Positions 23,427 to 33,016 of a DNA stretch of 35,698 bases are shown here, in pieces. The stretch's first letter is position 1; every line of letters begins with the position of its first letter. The DNA is from Priestia aryabhattai B8W22 (GTDB taxonomy: Bacteria; Bacillota; Bacilli; Bacillales; Bacillaceae_H), in NCBI RefSeq assembly GCF_000956595.1, contig NZ_JYOO01000047.1, positions 1-35,698 on the forward strand, written 5' to 3'. The notes under the pieces were generated by a model. It was not told where the DNA came from. It saw only the letters and a program-made list of their open reading frames with translations, and ran no database searches. Position numbers and translations under genes: made by a program.

Positions 23427-24167
23427 TTACTTTTTTAGTCCTCTATAGCGAGCTGTTTTTAATTCTTGAACGTAGGGTTCAAAGTCCGGCATCTCTACAG
23501 CTCTCGCCAATTCGATTGCCTTTTCAATATCGTATGGAATACGCACAAATTGTATAGAAAATGCTGAAGGACTTTCGCCTTGAGCCTTTCCTTCTAAGAT
23601 AAGATAGGAAGCTTGTGGTAAATCAAGCGGGTTTCCTACACTTCCTACATTACATAGCGTTTTCCCTTTAATATGTTGAATAAATGCATTATGTACATCT
23701 CCGTAACAGATGACATCCGGCTCTCTTGATCCTTTTATATTTTCCGTATATTCCGTATTAGCAAATAGACTAAGACGCTTTTCAAGTGAATCCCAAGGTT
23801 GAATGCGGTCATAAAGACTTCTAGGGGAAGCGTGAAACATTCTAATTAATTTCCCGCTCATCATAAACTCAACAGAAAAAGGAAGTTCCTTTAAGTATGC
23901 TTCTTGGTTGGAACTTAACTTCTTCTGATGCCATTTTAATGCTTCAAATTCCGCAGGCTTTGTAATGAAATCATCCCAGTTACCCATTACTGTTGCTTCG
24001 CACTTTTCTTTTATGATATCAATCGCTTTACTTGAATCCGGTCCTTTTCCTACTAAATCACCTAGACAAATGATGCGATGGATATCTCGTTGTTGTATGT
24101 CAGCTAAAACTGCTTCTAATGCAGGGAGATTTCCGTGGATATCTGAAATAACAGCAATTTTGTCCAT
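23427..24167 (-). CDS. Calcineurin-like metallophosphoesterase
   Basis: This 246-residue protein of the Metallophos_2 family carries all metal-binding motifs: SDIHGN (D9, H11), CLGDLVGKGP, MGNWDD for the catalytic Asn-His type site, FHASPRS, and YGDVHNAF near residue 180, where the family usually has GHTH. The spacing suits YfcE/PrpE-like enzymes that bind two Mn or Fe ions and hydrolyse phosphodiesters. GGAGG lies five bases before the ATG; an upstream start is not supported. Substrate unknown. Lone gene with a terminator. Confidence 0.85.
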   Translation of the reverse strand: MDKIAVISDIHGNLPALEAVLADIQQRDIHRIICLGDLVGKGPDSSKAIDIIKEKCEATVMGNWDDFITKPAEFEALKWHQKKLSSNQEAYLKELPFSVEFMMSGKLIRMFHASPRSLYDRIQPWDSLEKRLSLFANTEYTENIKGSREPDVICYGDVHNAFIQHIKGKTLCNVGSVGNPLDLPQASYLILEGKAQGESPSAFSIQFVRIPYDIEKAIELARAVEMPDFEPYVQELKTARYRGLKK

Positions 24168-24314
24168 CGATTCCTCCACTCCTTTTTCATATGTATGTAT
24201 TCAAGCCTTTTCTTTATTATAACATTTTATAATAAGACCGTTTACTAAAACGGGTCCTCTTCATTTAACAAACAACGGGATAATTCGAATGGATATAAAA
24301 GGGAGGAATAAGAA

Positions 24315-24362
24315 GTGGATTTTTATGGATCTAGAAGAAATCTACCTTATTTATTAACATAA
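24315..24362 (+). CDS. Possible 15-residue peptide
   Basis: GTG, eight bases after GGGAGG, opens MDFYGSRRNLPYLLT and the TAA stop overlaps the left arm of a strong inverted repeat. The SD and hairpin are unusually good for chance, but a peptide this small cannot be confirmed from sequence. It lies antisense to the 3' region of nprM transcripts. Confidence 0.2.
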   Translation: MDFYGSRRNLPYLLT

Positions 24363-24408
24363 AATAAAGGAGTACTGTAATATATTTATACGAGTACTCC
24401 TTTATTGG
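24361..24408 (-). terminator. Intrinsic terminator after nprM
   Basis: AATAAAGGAGTACT and its exact complement flank 16 bases; on the minus strand TTTATTTTATG follows. It lies about 65 bases past the nprM stop. Confidence 0.7.
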
Positions 24409-24470
24409 TAGTGAGGTAGTATAGAGAGTCGCCAGATACCTCATTTATCTTGCGACTTATGTTTTATAGC

Positions 24471-26171
<1,701 letters not shown>

Positions 26172-26228
26172 CTATCCCTAGTAAATTTAATCATCTCAAT
26201 TTTTCTGTTAATTGTGATAATTAGCAAC

Positions 26229-26257
26229 ATTATAGCAACTAAAAATTACTACGTCTA
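26229..26257 (-). promoter_or_regulatory. Probable sigma-A promoter of nprM
   Basis: On the minus strand, TAGACG (26257-26252) is 17 bases from TATAAT (26234-26229). A TG in the right place (TGCTATAAT) makes it an extended -10. It lies 70 bases before the start codon. Confidence 0.65.
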
Positions 26258-26338
26258 TATATTATTTTAATATTCCTATTATTATGAAAATTAAAAATAA
26301 AAAACTCTGCAATAAGTCTTTTTTACCTATTTAAACTA

Positions 26339-26367
26339 TATGAAAATCATTTATGCTGATTTTCATA
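26339..26367. repeat. Perfect inverted repeat in the nprM upstream region
   Basis: TATGAAAATCA and TGATTTTCATA are exact complements separated by seven bases, with no T run. It lies 180 bases upstream of nprM; it could be an operator. Confidence 0.4.
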
Positions 26368-26626
26368 CAAATAAAATAATTCTTTTAGTCAGCTGATAAA
26401 AACTAGCGGGCTAGGTAGTGTTATTCGGTCTTGCTATCAGTTCCATGAAGCGTTTTACAAAAATTAATTATAAGGAAAATTATAAATTTCAGACCATTTT
26501 TGCCGCTTAAATCTACTCTTCCTCTTCATTTTTTTATTTTTTTAATCTATTAATTAAATTTTTTATATGTTTTTTATGTACATTCACAACATTATTTTAT
26601 TATAGTACTGTACTTCTTATGAACAT
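26368..26626. other. AT-rich intergenic region upstream of nprM
   Basis: The gap from 26160 to 26675 holds the nprM promoter, the inverted repeat at 26339-26367 and the yjcZ-like terminator. Apart from these I see no gene, SD-plus-start or hairpin in this AT-rich stretch, except a small AGTACTGTACT palindrome near 26604. Confidence 0.5.
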
Positions 26627-26671
26627 AAAAAAGCACGAATCTACTAAACTCTTTGTAAATCCGTGCTTTTT
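26627..26671. terminator. Intrinsic terminator after the YjcZ-like gene
   Basis: AAAAAGCACGAATCTAC pairs with GTAAATCCGTGCTTTTT with two mismatches; T runs occur on both strands. Confidence 0.85.
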
Positions 26672-26675
26672 CTGT

Positions 26676-26807
26676 TTATTTCAAGCATGTACAACCAACG
26701 ATAACTAATAAAACAAATAGTACAACGATTAATGCAAAACCGCCACCGTAACTACCGTAGCCGCCGTAACCATAACCACCGCCGTAACCCCAGTTGTAAA
26801 ATCCCAT
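26676..26807 (-). CDS. YjcZ-family small membrane/spore protein
   Basis: This 43-residue peptide reads MGFYNWGYGGGYGYGGYGSY, then GGGFALIVVLFVLLVIVGCTCLK. A Gly-Tyr-rich head and the FALIVVLF.LL.IVG transmembrane tail are the mark of the YjcZ/YtzC-like sporulation proteins, which often have many copies in Bacillus. GGAGGTGA lies seven bases before the ATG. They are made late in sporulation and may sit in the spore coat or membrane; the exact role is unknown. Its Gly/Tyr codons make it hard to find by length. Confidence 0.85.
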   Translation of the reverse strand: MGFYNWGYGGGYGYGGYGSYGGGFALIVVLFVLLVIVGCTCLK

Positions 26808-26900
26808 TTTACTTCACCTCCGTAGCCTGTTTACTCTATAGCATATGTACAGGCTAGAAAAAATGCTCGCCCATTTATCGCCCTTTTATGACGATAAAAA

Positions 26901-27207
26901 AGAGATTGAGACATAAAAATCACTCCACTCTAAGAACGAACAAATTGGATACAGGAGCTAATATAGATCGCTTGTTACACGCTGTTGATTTCCGTGCAAA
27001 GCTTCGCTTTCTACGGGCGGCAGGCGAACCTCTTGTCTCTGGCCCTGCGGGGTCTCACCCCTTCCACAAGAGTCTTCAGCTTACCCTCCAATCAATAGCT
27101 AGAAGCAACTAAATAGATGAAACCTACGTTCACCCTACTAATGAAAAGATCCGAACGATTCATCGTTCGGATCTTCCTTCAACTAAACTGCTTTTGTCAC
27201 AGCCTCT
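26901..27207. repeat. Interspersed repeat, copy B, carrying a nested module
   Basis: This 307-base noncoding element has degenerate terminal inverted repeats (AGAGATTGAGACA and TGTCACAGCCTCT) and the same internal landmarks in the same order as copy A. It is longer because a GC-rich module (26981-27099) is present. Near the right end a stem of AAGATCCGAACGAT with ATCGTTCGGATCTT (27147-27176) stands in the place of the copy A stem but has a different sequence. It ends 22 bases from the stop of the minus-strand gene at 27229. A 75-residue open frame across it is not a gene. Confidence 0.75.
26981..27099. repeat. GC-rich nested module with inverted ends
   Basis: GCTGTTGATT (26981-26990) and AATCAATAGC (27090-27099) are complementary at nine of ten bases. 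Between them are small hairpins (AAAGCTTCGCTTT, GGGGTCTCACCCC, CTCTTGT with ACAAGAG). Wording such as GATTTCCGTGCAAAGCTTCG resembles a repeat I recall as widespread in Bacillus genomes. It is absent from copy A. Confidence 0.6.
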
Positions 27208-27228
27208 TTTAAGAGAACAAATATTAAC

Positions 27229-27441
27229 TTATTTACTTTTAGAAGCTTGTTCTTTAAAGCGAAGTATGTAATACGGAACAATACAAATAACCGCCAAAAC
27301 GAGAGCCGTTAAACTGACTATGCGGGGATTATTAAGCCCGAAAGAATAGTCTCCAAAAGATGCTCCAATCGCAATAATAGCAAAAACAATATACAGAATA
27401 CGAAATATGTTAATCCACTTTTTCTGTTTAATCGTAACCAC
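27229..27441 (-). CDS. Small two-span membrane protein with unclear start
   Basis: A 70-residue frame with two hydrophobic helices (about 12-28 and 40-60), a short DYSFGLNNPR loop and a basic tail (RFKEQASKSK). No family is recognised. The only usual start, GTG at 27441, overlaps the SD (AAAGGAG), which leaves no spacing. An ATT codon at 27432 is eight bases after the SD and may be the true start, giving 67 residues. Repeat copy B follows the stop and supplies a hairpin. Confidence 0.55.
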   Translation of the reverse strand: MVTIKQKKWINIFRILYIVFAIIAIGASFGDYSFGLNNPRIVSLTALVLAVICIVPYYILRFKEQASKSK

Positions 27442-27530
27442 TCCTTTGCTTATTTTACTCCAACATAGAATATTATAACTTTACTAAACAACTTGTTGCA
27501 AAATTTCTTCTGCCTTTAACTGATTACCTT

Positions 27531-29618
27531 TTATTCTACCGGTAAACAAATTTCCACATTCGTCCCTTTGTTTACTTCACTTTCAATACTAAGAGTTCCT
27601 TTATGCTGCTGGATAATATTGAAGCATATCATTAACCCTAATCCAATGCCGTCTTCTTTAATACTGTAAAATGGTTCACCTAAATGTTTGATGCGATCTT
27701 TTGAAATTCCTACACCTTCATCAATAATTTGAATATGAAGGTGATTGCTATCTTTTTGTCTCAGCTCAACTTTAATTTCTCCTCCGGAAGGCATTGCTTC
27801 AATCGCATTCTTAAGAATATTTATAAACACCTGTTTCATTTGATTGCTTTCACAATATACAAGAGGCATTTCTCCGTATGGGTTAAGTTCAATAAAGATG
27901 TTTTTCATGGTTGCTTGAGGCTGCAGCAATAAAATCACTTGTTGAATTAACAGCTGCAAATCAATCGACTGAAATGTTACGGCCTGTGGTTTTGCCACTG
28001 ACATGAATTCATCTGTAATCATTTCAATACGCTCAATTTCAGAGGATATAATGTTCATATAGGTTAACTCTTCCTTACTCGCTTTTTCAGTTAATAGCTG
28101 CATAAAGCCTTTGATGGCCGTTAAAGGATTTCTAATTTCATGAGCAATAGCTGTAGCAAGCTGACCAACCGCTGCTAATTTTTCAGATTTCTGCAGCAGC
28201 TCTTCTGTTTCTAGGTATTCTGTCCTGTCTCTCGAAACAATAAGAAGAACTTTTTTGTTTTCTATATTGAACAATTTCCCACTATATTCTAGTTTTTTTA
28301 CTTCTCCAGACTTAAATGTAAACTGTGATTGCAGCGTAAAAGAAAGATTTCCTTGGCGAATTTCTTCAACCGTTTTTCGAACAATGTCAGAATCTCTAGG
28401 TATAATATCTTTGCATGGCATGGATAAAAGCTCTTCTCTCGTATACCCAAAGCGCTTACAGCCAGCTTCATTTACTTCAATAAAACGAGAAGGAAAATGA
28501 TTTGAACCTATTTCAAGTAAATAAATTGCGTCGTTTGCATATTCAAATAACGTGCGGTACTTTAACTCACTTTCTTTAAGCTTACGATGCAGCAAGTCAA
28601 GCTCTTTTCTAGCTTTTTTAGCTTCAGATATATCCACACAAACTCCAGACAGACCTATTAACTCATCTTTGCCATTAAAAATTGGCGAAATAGTGATGCG
28701 AAGGTCTACTAAACTTCCATCTTTACGAGCTCTTACTACTTCTACTCGATTGATTGCCTCTTTTTCAGCAATCGTCTTTTTTATATTCTCATGTACATCC
28801 TCACTAAAAGCCCCTGCTATTTCGTAATATTTTTTTCCAACTACTTCGTGGGCTTTCCAACCATATACTTTTTCATAGGCTTCATTAACTCGCAAGATCC
28901 GCCCTTCTAAATCAGTTATGATCACCGCATCCATGTGATGATTAATAAAAGACTCCAGCTGTTCTTTTGTATACTCTAATTCTTTTTTCATTATTCTGAC
29001 AAAAATAGAATCTTCTCTCTCCTGACATGAATCTGATGCAGCATAGGCAGCTTCTTCTGCTACAGCGTAAAACTTACGATAAAATTCTATCGTGGCTACG
29101 CCCACACCTAGTCCAAGAATCCCAAAAAAGAAATATTCTAATTCGCTATAAAACGGCGACCGAATAGGTGTATTCCAGAAGTAATTTGTCAGTAAGACAT
29201 GAACGATAAAATGAATAAAGAAATAGAGAAAAGATTGTTTTAATACAGAAAGCTGCTTTCTATATCGGATAAGAGGAAGGGAAAGCAAAAAGGTGAACAT
29301 TAAAATAAAAATAGTCAGTATCCAATGACTTTCTAAATAGATACTGCACATAGCCATACTAATACCCGCAATTGCACCGGCTCTATAACCAAAATATAGA
29401 ACGGTCAAAATAAGGGGCAGAAATCGCAAATCATATGTAACCTCTTGATAGGTAACGCTATAAATCATAAGAATAGCAGAAACGACACTTGCATAAATAC
29501 CGCTAACCAATTTATATTTGTGGGCTAGACGCTGCAGCAAAAATATCCGTATGGCAATCATAATGCTGACCAAAAATGAGAAAATACATAAGTTAACAAA
29601 TAATCCGCTACTAATCAA
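27531..29618 (-). CDS. PAS-domain sensor histidine kinase, sporulation-kinase-like
   Basis: This 695-residue kinase has about five or six N-terminal helices (1-180, a 5TM-5TMR_LYT-like sensor), PAS 1 (about 222-335, ending in VCVDISE), PAS 2 (about 350-468), phosphoacceptor H493 in AHEIRNPLTAIKGFMQLL, N-box NILKNAIEAM (600-609), G1 DEGVGIS and a GLGLMICFNIIQ lid. GEPFYS before the G2 box is typical of KinA-E/ phosphorelay kinases. The TTG start lies 10 bases after GGAGG. No response regulator gene is adjacent, as for Spo0A phosphorelay kinases, so the partner may be Spo0F. Closest to KinB/KinE-type, not assigned exactly. Confidence 0.85.
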   Translation of the reverse strand: MISSGLFVNLCIFSFLVSIMIAIRIFLLQRLAHKYKLVSGIYASVVSAILMIYSVTYQEVTYDLRFLPLILTVLYFGYRAGAIAGISMAMCSIYLESHWILTIFILMFTFLLSLPLIRYRKQLSVLKQSFLYFFIHFIVHVLLTNYFWNTPIRSPFYSELEYFFFGILGLGVGVATIEFYRKFYAVAEEAAYAASDSCQEREDSIFVRIMKKELEYTKEQLESFINHHMDAVIITDLEGRILRVNEAYEKVYGWKAHEVVGKKYYEIAGAFSEDVHENIKKTIAEKEAINRVEVVRARKDGSLVDLRITISPIFNGKDELIGLSGVCVDISEAKKARKELDLLHRKLKESELKYRTLFEYANDAIYLLEIGSNHFPSRFIEVNEAGCKRFGYTREELLSMPCKDIIPRDSDIVRKTVEEIRQGNLSFTLQSQFTFKSGEVKKLEYSGKLFNIENKKVLLIVSRDRTEYLETEELLQKSEKLAAVGQLATAIAHEIRNPLTAIKGFMQLLTEKASKEELTYMNIISSEIERIEMITDEFMSVAKPQAVTFQSIDLQLLIQQVILLLQPQATMKNIFIELNPYGEMPLVYCESNQMKQVFINILKNAIEAMPSGGEIKVELRQKDSNHLHIQIIDEGVGISKDRIKHLGEPFYSIKEDGIGLGLMICFNIIQQHKGTLSIESEVNKGTNVEICLPVE

Positions 29619-29712
29619 GCCTTTTATTCCTCCTTTACTTGTACATAGTCATTTCAAAATTCCCTTATATAGAGAGTGTAACATGAATAGATGCAACTCT
29701 TTCTAAAATAAT

Positions 29713-29751
29713 AAAAAAACTAGTCTCACCCGAGGCAAGACTAGTTTTTTA
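29713..29751. terminator. Bidirectional terminator
   Basis: AAAAAACTAGTCT and AGACTAGTTTTTT pair around ten bases, just after the 88-residue gene. Confidence 0.9.
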
Positions 29752-30018
29752 TTATCTATGTTGATCTTGATACATAGGTCCTTCTGAAATCATATTACTT
29801 TCAGAAACGTACGTAGGATCTGAATGAGCATCTTTATTTAGGCTAGCATTTACCTGCTGTTTTTTAGATAAACTTGAAAGTTTGACTTTAGCACTTCGAA
29901 CAAGCCCTTTTACTTTTCGACGTTTCGCAGCATCACTTAATATATAAGATGTAATGCCAACTCCTACCGTTGATAGCGTAATACCTGATATCAATGCTTT
30001 TTGTTTTCGTTTTCTCAT
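29752..30018 (-). CDS. Small protein with one N-terminal membrane segment
   Basis: This 88-residue protein begins MRKRKQKALISGITLSTVGV: a positive start and a hydrophobic stretch (8-28), then a basic region (AAKRRKVKGLVRSAKVKL) and a polar tail. The first part looks like a membrane anchor facing the cytosol. AAGGAGC lies six bases before the ATG. It resembles DUF3918/YtxH-like small Bacillus proteins only loosely; I do not assign it. It lies between the kinase and the muramidase, with its own terminator. Confidence 0.65.
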   Translation of the reverse strand: MRKRKQKALISGITLSTVGVGITSYILSDAAKRRKVKGLVRSAKVKLSSLSKKQQVNASLNKDAHSDPTYVSESNMISEGPMYQDQHR

Positions 30019-30079
30019 AATAGCTCCTTCCTTATACCTTTTTGAATCTTACAATAACTTTTCCCTCTCAGGTACTCTC

Positions 30080-30976
30080 TCAAACCCGATTATTCAGATT
30101 ATTCACTTCTTTAACAAGACGCTGAAGCGTGTCTGCTCCTGCTATTCCATCCGAAAAAAGGCCATATTGATTCTGGAATGTTTCCACTGCAGCGATTAAT
30201 TCATCTCCGTAAAAACCGTCTGCTCCAAACTTTGGAAGAGAAAAACCTAGTGAAAGTAAATTTTGCTGAATTTGTTTGACTCCTAACCCTTTATCACCTT
30301 TAGAATACACGAAGGGTCCTTTTGCATTATTCGTCACAGAGAGATTCGTCGTAACTTCTTTAAAAAATGAGTAGTCCATTTCGTTTATATCCACATTTGT
30401 AGAAATACCTTTTACTCTTCCAGAATCCGTATACTGAAACATTGCCCATCGCTGCCATTGACTTAGCTCACCAGGGTGTTGCATACCGCCTTGTCTATTG
30501 TTTGCGCTATATCTTGCTACCCACAAAGGATACTTACCTATTTCGTTTGTGAAAAAAGTTTTAGCAAAATGATAGTTCGTATATACGATAGGCTTAATCC
30601 CTGTTTTTTGGTGAACATGCTCGAGCCAGCTTACGGCAAAGCGAGAAACAAACTCTTTGGACTTTTTCTTATCTTCTTCTAGATCCAAACATGGGGGAAG
30701 GTCTAGTTTCATTTGCCCAAGCTGAGTAATAAAAAAAGCAGCTTCTTTTTCCGGACTATTTGTACAGTGAGCATAATGATAAAATCCTACTCTCAAGCCC
30801 GCATTTTTAGCACCTATATAATTTTCATAGCATTTGGGGTCTACAAAAGTTCCGCCTTCTGTTAATTTTATATACACCCCTTTTACTGAGGTGTTTTTTA
30901 TTTCTTTCCAATTAATGATTCCTTGATGATGAGAAACGTCGAGAATAATAGGATTATTTGAATGTCGCCTTTGCAT
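30080..30976 (-). CDS. GH25 muramidase with peptidoglycan-binding domain
   Basis: This 298-residue protein has an N-terminal glycosyl hydrolase 25 domain (about 9-210) with ILDVSHHQG at the first strand and the catalytic pair D98/E100 in CLDLEED. A C-terminal PG_binding_1 domain covers about 229-292 (VKQIQQNLLSLGF, FGADGFYGDELIAAVETFQ). It cleaves the MurNAc-GlcNAc bond. There is no signal peptide. The ATG at 30976 follows GAGG by eight bases; a GTG at 30985 overlaps the SD. No holin gene is next to it, so it is either a prophage-derived endolysin or a mother-cell or spore lysozyme. Confidence 0.87.
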   Translation of the reverse strand: MQRRHSNNPIILDVSHHQGIINWKEIKNTSVKGVYIKLTEGGTFVDPKCYENYIGAKNAGLRVGFYHYAHCTNSPEKEAAFFITQLGQMKLDLPPCLDLEEDKKKSKEFVSRFAVSWLEHVHQKTGIKPIVYTNYHFAKTFFTNEIGKYPLWVARYSANNRQGGMQHPGELSQWQRWAMFQYTDSGRVKGISTNVDINEMDYSFFKEVTTNLSVTNNAKGPFVYSKGDKGLGVKQIQQNLLSLGFSLPKFGADGFYGDELIAAVETFQNQYGLFSDGIAGADTLQRLVKEVNNLNNRV

Positions 30977-31022
30977 AGTTTTCACCTCATTTGCTAGCTT
31001 CTTTATGTATACGACGAATACT

Positions 31023-31241
31023 TTAAACCCCCTGTTTTTCCGGATTCTGATATTCTTTTATAACGATGTGTAAAACGTTGCTCATTTGAATAGCTAAATA
31101 AGCTTCGTGTTTTTTGTCATAATAACGATACCATCCTTGCGTATGAATAATAGATTCCTCAAGCTCTTTTACATTTTCTGATTCAACCAATGTACTGATT
31201 GATTTGTCATTTCCAAAATAAAACTTTACTTCGTACGTCAC
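31023..31241 (-). CDS. Small cytosolic protein
   Basis: This 72-residue protein (begins MTYEVKFYFGNDKSI, after GTG start) appears as mixed alpha/beta with strands VKFYFG, AYLAIQM and VLHIVIKEY. AAGGAGGG lies seven bases before the GTG. A longer frame from 31334 would cover the upstream palindrome and is not supported. No family is recognised; it may be a phage-like small protein, since it lies next to the muramidase. It has a strong 18-base palindrome just upstream. Confidence 0.6.
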   Translation of the reverse strand: MTYEVKFYFGNDKSISTLVESENVKELEESIIHTQGWYRYYDKKHEAYLAIQMSNVLHIVIKEYQNPEKQGV

Positions 31242-31270
31242 TTGAATCCCTCCTTTATAAACATGTAAAT

Positions 31271-31313
31271 ACCCTACTTTTATGTACTTGAATCTAGTAC
31301 ATAAGAGTAGGGT
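31271..31313. promoter_or_regulatory. 18-base inverted repeat upstream of the 72-residue gene
   Basis: ACCCTACTTTTATGTACT and AGTACATAAGAGTAGGGT pair at 17 of 18 positions, the last as G-U on the plus strand, with a seven-base loop. No T run follows on either strand, so it is not a terminator. It lies 30 bases upstream of the gene's start and may be an operator or a leader hairpin. Confidence 0.5.
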
Positions 31314-31375
31314 AAAATTTCTTTTAATCCGCATTTTCTTTTTATATGTTTATTTAGAACAATGTTTATTTTATT

Positions 31376-31417
31376 AAAAAGAAGCCAAGCATTCTAAGCT
31401 GCTTGGCTTCTTTTTTC
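31376..31417. terminator. Intrinsic terminator after fumC
   Basis: AAAAGAAGCCAAGC pairs with GCTTGGCTTCTTTTTT with loop ATTCTAAGCT-type sequence. It overlaps the fumC stop. Confidence 0.9.
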
Positions 31418-32795
31418 ATTTTGATGGATGAATCATGTTAGCAGGATTTACCCATTGCTCAAATTGTTCTTCAGTCAGAAGGCCTGTTTTGACCGCTGCT
31501 TCTTTTAATGTCGTACCTTCTTGATGAGCCAGCTTGGCGATTTTAGCCGCATTTTCATAACCTATGTGCGGATTTAATGCTGTTACAAGCATAAGAGAAT
31601 TTTCTAGATTATGCTGAATCTTTTCTTTGTTGGGTTCAATTCCTACTGCGCATTTATCGTTAAAAGCCTGCATAGAATCTGTCAGCAATCTGACTGATTG
31701 TAAAAAATTATAAATAATAACCGGCTTAAATACATTTAATTCAAAGTTTCCTTGGCTAGCCGCAATGCCAATCGTCACGTCATTTCCTAACACTTGTGCA
31801 GAAACCATTGTTAGAGCTTCACTTTGAGTTGGATTTACTTTTCCAGGCATAATAGAACTTCCAGGTTCGTTAGCAGGAATCGTAATTTCACCTAATCCGC
31901 TCCGAGGACCGCTTGCCAGCCAGCGTACGTCATTGGCGATCTTCATTAAGTCAGCTGCTAAGGCTTTGAGTGCACCGTGGGCATAAACCACTTGGTCGTG
32001 ACTTGTTAATGCATGAAATTTATTAGGTGCTGAGATAAATGTTTTTCCAAGTGTGCTGCTGATTTCTTTCGCTACTTCATCGCCGAAGTCAGGATGTGCA
32101 TTTATCCCCGTCCCAACAGCTGTACCGCCAATAGCTAGCTCCTTCATATACTCTACGCTTTGTTTAATCATTTCTTCATTCTTTTCGAGCATATGATGCC
32201 ATCCGCTAATTTCTTGTCCTAGTGTTAGCGGTGTAGCATCTTGTAAGTGGGTTCTTCCTATTTTAATAATATCTTTAAACTGCTCTTGCTTTGTAGCAAA
32301 CGTTTCTTTTAATGTTTTTAGAGCAGGCAATAATCGATCTTCGACTTCTAGTACAGCTGCAATATGAAGAGCCGTAGGAAAAGTATCGTTAGAGCTTTGT
32401 GACATATTGACATCATCATTTGGATGGAGCGTTTCGTCGCCGTTTATTAGCTGGTTTCCTCGGTGGGAAATCACTTCATTTACATTCATGTTTGATTGCG
32501 TTCCGCTTCCTGTCTGCCATACGACTAAAGGGAAATGTTCATTCCATTTTCCTTCAATAATTTCGTTAGCAGCTTGCACGATGGCTTCCGATTTCCCTGC
32601 TGATAATTTGCCTAGTTTATGATTGCTAATGGCCGCACTTTTCTTCAAAACCGCAAAAGCGCGTATTACTTCAATCGGCATTTTTTCAATCCCTATTGGA
32701 AAGTTTTCTTTACTTCTTTGCGTTTGCGCTCCCCATAGTTTATCTTCTGCAACTTTGATTTCTCCAATTGAATCTCTTTCGATACGATAGCTCAT
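31416..32795 (-). CDS. fumC: Class II fumarate hydratase
   Basis: This 459-residue enzyme interconverts fumarate and L-malate in the TCA cycle without iron-sulfur clusters. Markers: [14 protein letters not shown] (95-108), catalytic H183 in [11 protein letters not shown], and the signature [15 protein letters not shown] (312-326) with the flexible-loop Ser. Length is typical of FumC. AAAAGGAG precedes the ATG. TATAAT at 32844-32839 (minus) may be its -10, without a clear -35. Terminator at the stop. It stands alone. Confidence 0.96.
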   Translation of the reverse strand: MSYRIERDSIGEIKVAEDKLWGAQTQRSKENFPIGIEKMPIEVIRAFAVLKKSAAISNHKLGKLSAGKSEAIVQAANEIIEGKWNEHFPLVVWQTGSGTQSNMNVNEVISHRGNQLINGDETLHPNDDVNMSQSSNDTFPTALHIAAVLEVEDRLLPALKTLKETFATKQEQFKDIIKIGRTHLQDATPLTLGQEISGWHHMLEKNEEMIKQSVEYMKELAIGGTAVGTGINAHPDFGDEVAKEISSTLGKTFISAPNKFHALTSHDQVVYAHGALKALAADLMKIANDVRWLASGPRSGLGEITIPANEPGSSIMPGKVNPTQSEALTMVSAQVLGNDVTIGIAASQGNFELNVFKPVIIYNFLQSVRLLTDSMQAFNDKCAVGIEPNKEKIQHNLENSLMLVTALNPHIGYENAAKIAKLAHQEGTTLKEAAVKTGLLTEEQFEQWVNPANMIHPSK

Positions 32796-32964
32796 AGTTA
32801 GAACTCCTTTTCAATATTTTCTTTACCTATTAGTATTGATTATATGGATGAATTTCATGACATAATAACAATTATTCACTGTTGAAAATTCCCTTTTTTC
32901 TATTTTTTAAACGGGCTGAGCGCCTTTGATCATTTAGCTCATAGTTTATTTTAATTTTATGATA

Positions 32965-33004
32965 CAAAAAAAGATCCGAAGAATTAATTCTTCAGATCTT
33001 TTTA
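32965..33004. terminator. Intrinsic terminator after inhA
   Basis: AAAAAGATCCGAAGAATT and AATTCTTCAGATCTTTTT form a stem with one mismatch; T runs on both strands. Confidence 0.9.
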
Positions 33005-33016
33005 ATACGTCCAATT

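Noticed and set aside
26888-27112. 75-residue plus-strand open frame across repeat copy B
   Set aside because: It lies fully inside a structured noncoding repeat, has no SD and its composition is that of the repeat.
31242-31334. N-terminal extension of the 72-residue gene
   Set aside because: It would translate the palindrome and the SD region; the GTG at 31241 has a strong SD.
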